Assembly: GCA_903933395.1 (NCBI GenBank)
Contig: CAIZKA010000486.1
Span: 1 to 8,716 of the forward strand
Reading direction: 5' to 3'
From: an uncultured beta proteobacterium
GTDB taxonomy: Bacteria > Pseudomonadota > Gammaproteobacteria > Burkholderiales > Rhodocyclaceae
Length of the DNA: 8,716 nt
Notes under the pieces: model-generated
Databases searched by the model: none
Seen by the model: the letters and a program-made list of their open reading frames with translations, nothing else
What the model was told of the DNA's origin: nothing
Made by a program: the position numbers and the translations under genes
Part shown: positions 7,267-8,716 of the stretch, piece after piece
Layout of the letters: each line of letters begins with the position of its first letter
How positions within the stretch are numbered: the first letter of the stretch is position 1

Positions 7267-8583
7267 TCATATCCCCAGGTAAGCCGACTTGACCTGCTCA
7301 TTGACCAGCAATTCGGCGCCGGTGCCCTCGAGAACGGTTTGTCCGGTCTCGATGACATAGGCGCGGTCGGCAATGCTCAAGGCCTGCTGCGCATTCTGCT
7401 CGACCAGGAAAACGGTCTTGCCATGTTCGCGCAGGCTGATGATGGCATTGAATATCTCCTGGATCAGCAAGGGTGCCAGGCCCATCGAAGGTTCGTCCAG
7501 CAGCAGCAGCTTCGGCCGGCCCATGAGCGCCCGCGCCATGGCCAGCATCTGCTGCTGTCCGCCGGACAGCGTTCCCGCCGCCTGCCGGAATTTCTGCTTG
7601 AGGATGGGGAACATCGCGTACATCTGTTCCAGGTCTTCCTGGATCGTTTCCTTGTCGCTGCGCGTATAGGCACCCAGGCGCAGGTTGTCCTCGACCGAGA
7701 GCGGGCCGAACACCTGCCGCCCTTCCGGGACCTGGCAGATGCCGAGGCGGACGCGTTGGTCCGGGCGCATGTGGGTGATGTCCTGCCCGGCGAAACTGAT
7801 CTTCCCGCCGCTGGCCTTCTGTACGCCGGAAATCGCCCGCAGCAGCGTCGTCTTGCCCGCGCCGTTGGCGCCTACCAGGGCGACCAGCTGGCCCTGCCTG
7901 ACCTCGACCGTGACGCCGCGCAGCGCCTCGATGCGGCCGTAGTGACTGGTCAGGCCGCTGACCGACAGCAGCACCGGATGCTCGCCGGCCGCCGGCTTCG
8001 CTTCGGCGGCGAGGCCGAAACCCAGCGGCGCCGGCGCCTGGTTGACAATGCGCGACATCCGCGCGCGGAACTCGAGCAGCGCCTGTTCGCCGAAAGACGG
8101 ATCGGCACTGTCGGCGAACGCCGAATTGATTTCGTCCCAGTCAACGTCGGTCAGCGTCCTGCGCGCCAGGGGGAAAAGATCGCTCTCCTCCTTCATGATG
8201 TGCCGCCGCATCATCGCTATATAGTCTTCGAGCGCCTGCCGGAACTCGGCAGCGCCTGCCGGATAGTCGCGCACGACGGCCTTCATCCGGGCCCGCAGGC
8301 CGGCGACCGCGTCGGGGGTTCCGGCATGCTCGCGCTTGAACTGCTCGATCATGTCGTTGCCTTCGCTGCTGCGCTCAAGCACGGCCCGATACAGGTAGGT
8401 CTCTTCCTTCGGCTCATGCACGCGCACGACGTACTGCTCGATGTAGTCGAGGATCTGGTCGAACAGCCCGGCATCCGGCTTGTGCGCCGGGTCGGCGCAC
8501 TGTTTGCACAGCTCTTCGAGCAGCACCGTCAGCTGCCACATGCTGCGATGCTCGTTGCTGATGATCTCCAGCGCCTGCGTCAC
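7267..8583 (-). CDS. livF: Hemerythrin-like domain fused to LivF-type ABC transporter ATPase
   Basis: 438 residues from GTG 8583; ordinary LivF is about 235, so roughly 200 N-terminal residues are extra. Residues 1-140 are a hemerythrin/HHE four-helix domain with His12, His56-x3-Glu60, His86 and His128-x3-Glu132, a full set of diiron ligands. Residues 150-200 are a linker rich in Ala and Pro. Residues 203-438 are a complete LivF ATPase: Walker A GANGAGKTT 238-246, Q-loop Gln284 in QVPEGR, signature LSGGQ 339-343, Walker B LLLLDEP 359-365 and the LivF-type VEQN. It energises uptake at the inner membrane with LivG and the permeases. GTG 8583 has AGGGGAG six bases upstream and lies 22 bases past the livG stop. 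A longer in-frame ATG at 8640 would overlap livG by 35 bases without a ribosome site. The Hr domain may sense O2, NO or iron; that is inference. Confidence 0.93.
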   Translation of the reverse strand: MTQALEIISNEHRSMWQLTVLLEELCKQCADPAHKPDAGLFDQILDYIEQYVVRVHEPKEETYLYRAVLERSSEGNDMIEQFKREHAGTPDAVAGLRARMKAVVRDYPAGAAEFRQALEDYIAMMRRHIMKEESDLFPLARRTLTDVDWDEINSAFADSADPSFGEQALLEFRARMSRIVNQAPAPLGFGLAAEAKPAAGEHPVLLSVSGLTSHYGRIEALRGVTVEVRQGQLVALVGANGAGKTTLLRAISGVQKASGGKISFAGQDITHMRPDQRVRLGICQVPEGRQVFGPLSVEDNLRLGAYTRSDKETIQEDLEQMYAMFPILKQKFRQAAGTLSGGQQQMLAMARALMGRPKLLLLDEPSMGLAPLLIQEIFNAIISLREHGKTVFLVEQNAQQALSIADRAYVIETGQTVLEGTGAELLVNEQVKSAYLGI

Positions 8584-8605
8584 GAATCGCTCCCCTGCAC
8601 CCTGT

Positions 8606-8716
8606 TCATACGTTGCTGCCCAGGTAGGCCGCGATGACATCCGGATTCTCGCGGACTTCGCGGGCAGTCCCCTCGGCGAGCTTCTTGCCGTAGTCGAGCA
8701 CCAGGATGCGGTCGGA
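8606..8716 (-). CDS. livG: LivG-type ABC transporter ATPase (C-terminal end, rest outside window)
   Basis: Reading the minus strand from the window edge gives 36 residues, beginning SDRILVLDYGKKLAEGT and ending AAYLGSNV, then TGA at 8608-8606. This is the typical C-terminus of the LivG ATPase of branched-chain-type importers (DRILVLDYG-K-IAEG, then a conserved AYLG tail). It runs in the same direction as the Hr-LivF gene and ends 22 bases before that gene's preferred start, so the two are surely co-transcribed. The nucleotide-binding motifs and start lie outside the window, as presumably do the permease genes livH and livM. Confidence 0.88.
   Translation of the reverse strand, partial: SDRILVLDYGKKLAEGTAREVRENPDVIAAYLGSNV

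Noticed and set aside
7339..8637. Long plus-strand open frame opposite the Hr-LivF gene
   Set aside because: Antisense shadow caused by high GC at third codon positions; the minus strand carries the intact ABC and hemerythrin motifs.

Overview
The window is GC-rich DNA from what is probably a betaproteobacterium of the Rhodocyclales (Azoarcus/Thauera/Aromatoleum-like). This rests on the box genes, the neighbouring branched-chain-type ABC transporter and codon usage; it is an inference, because no rRNA or other taxonomic marker is present.

Layout, left to right. (1) Positions 1-2149, plus strand: the 3' part of boxB and a complete boxA, the oxygenase and reductase components of aerobic benzoyl-CoA epoxidation. 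A REP-like double hairpin separates them. (2) Positions 2150-2740: about 590 bases without a credible gene, holding five inverted repeats and one copy of a short repeat found three times in the window. (3) Positions 2741-5868: a signalling and thiol block. It has a soluble Ser/Thr protein kinase with a C-terminal cyclic-nucleotide-binding domain (plus), a convergent FHA / zinc-ribbon / bacterial PH-like protein (minus), and, divergent from that, an exported phytochelatin-synthase-family enzyme (plus). A near-perfect bidirectional terminator closes the block at 5920-5946. (4) Positions 5963-8716, minus strand: part of a branched-chain amino acid-type (Liv/HAAT) ABC importer, in the order livG end, then a LivF-type ATPase with an N-terminal hemerythrin-like domain, then the periplasmic substrate-binding protein.

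How the parts may work together: beside box genes, the importer most plausibly takes up benzoate or another aromatic acid that is converted to benzoyl-CoA and attacked by BoxA/BoxB with O2 and NADPH. The hemerythrin-like domain on the importer ATPase is the most striking feature. It keeps all six predicted diiron ligands with spacing close to that of the YtfE/RIC family, and could link O2, NO or iron state to import into an O2-dependent pathway. The kinase and FHA protein may form a phospho-signalling pair, but the FHA domain has lost two residues normally used to hold phosphothreonine. No tRNA, rRNA, CRISPR array, transposase or phage gene was seen.
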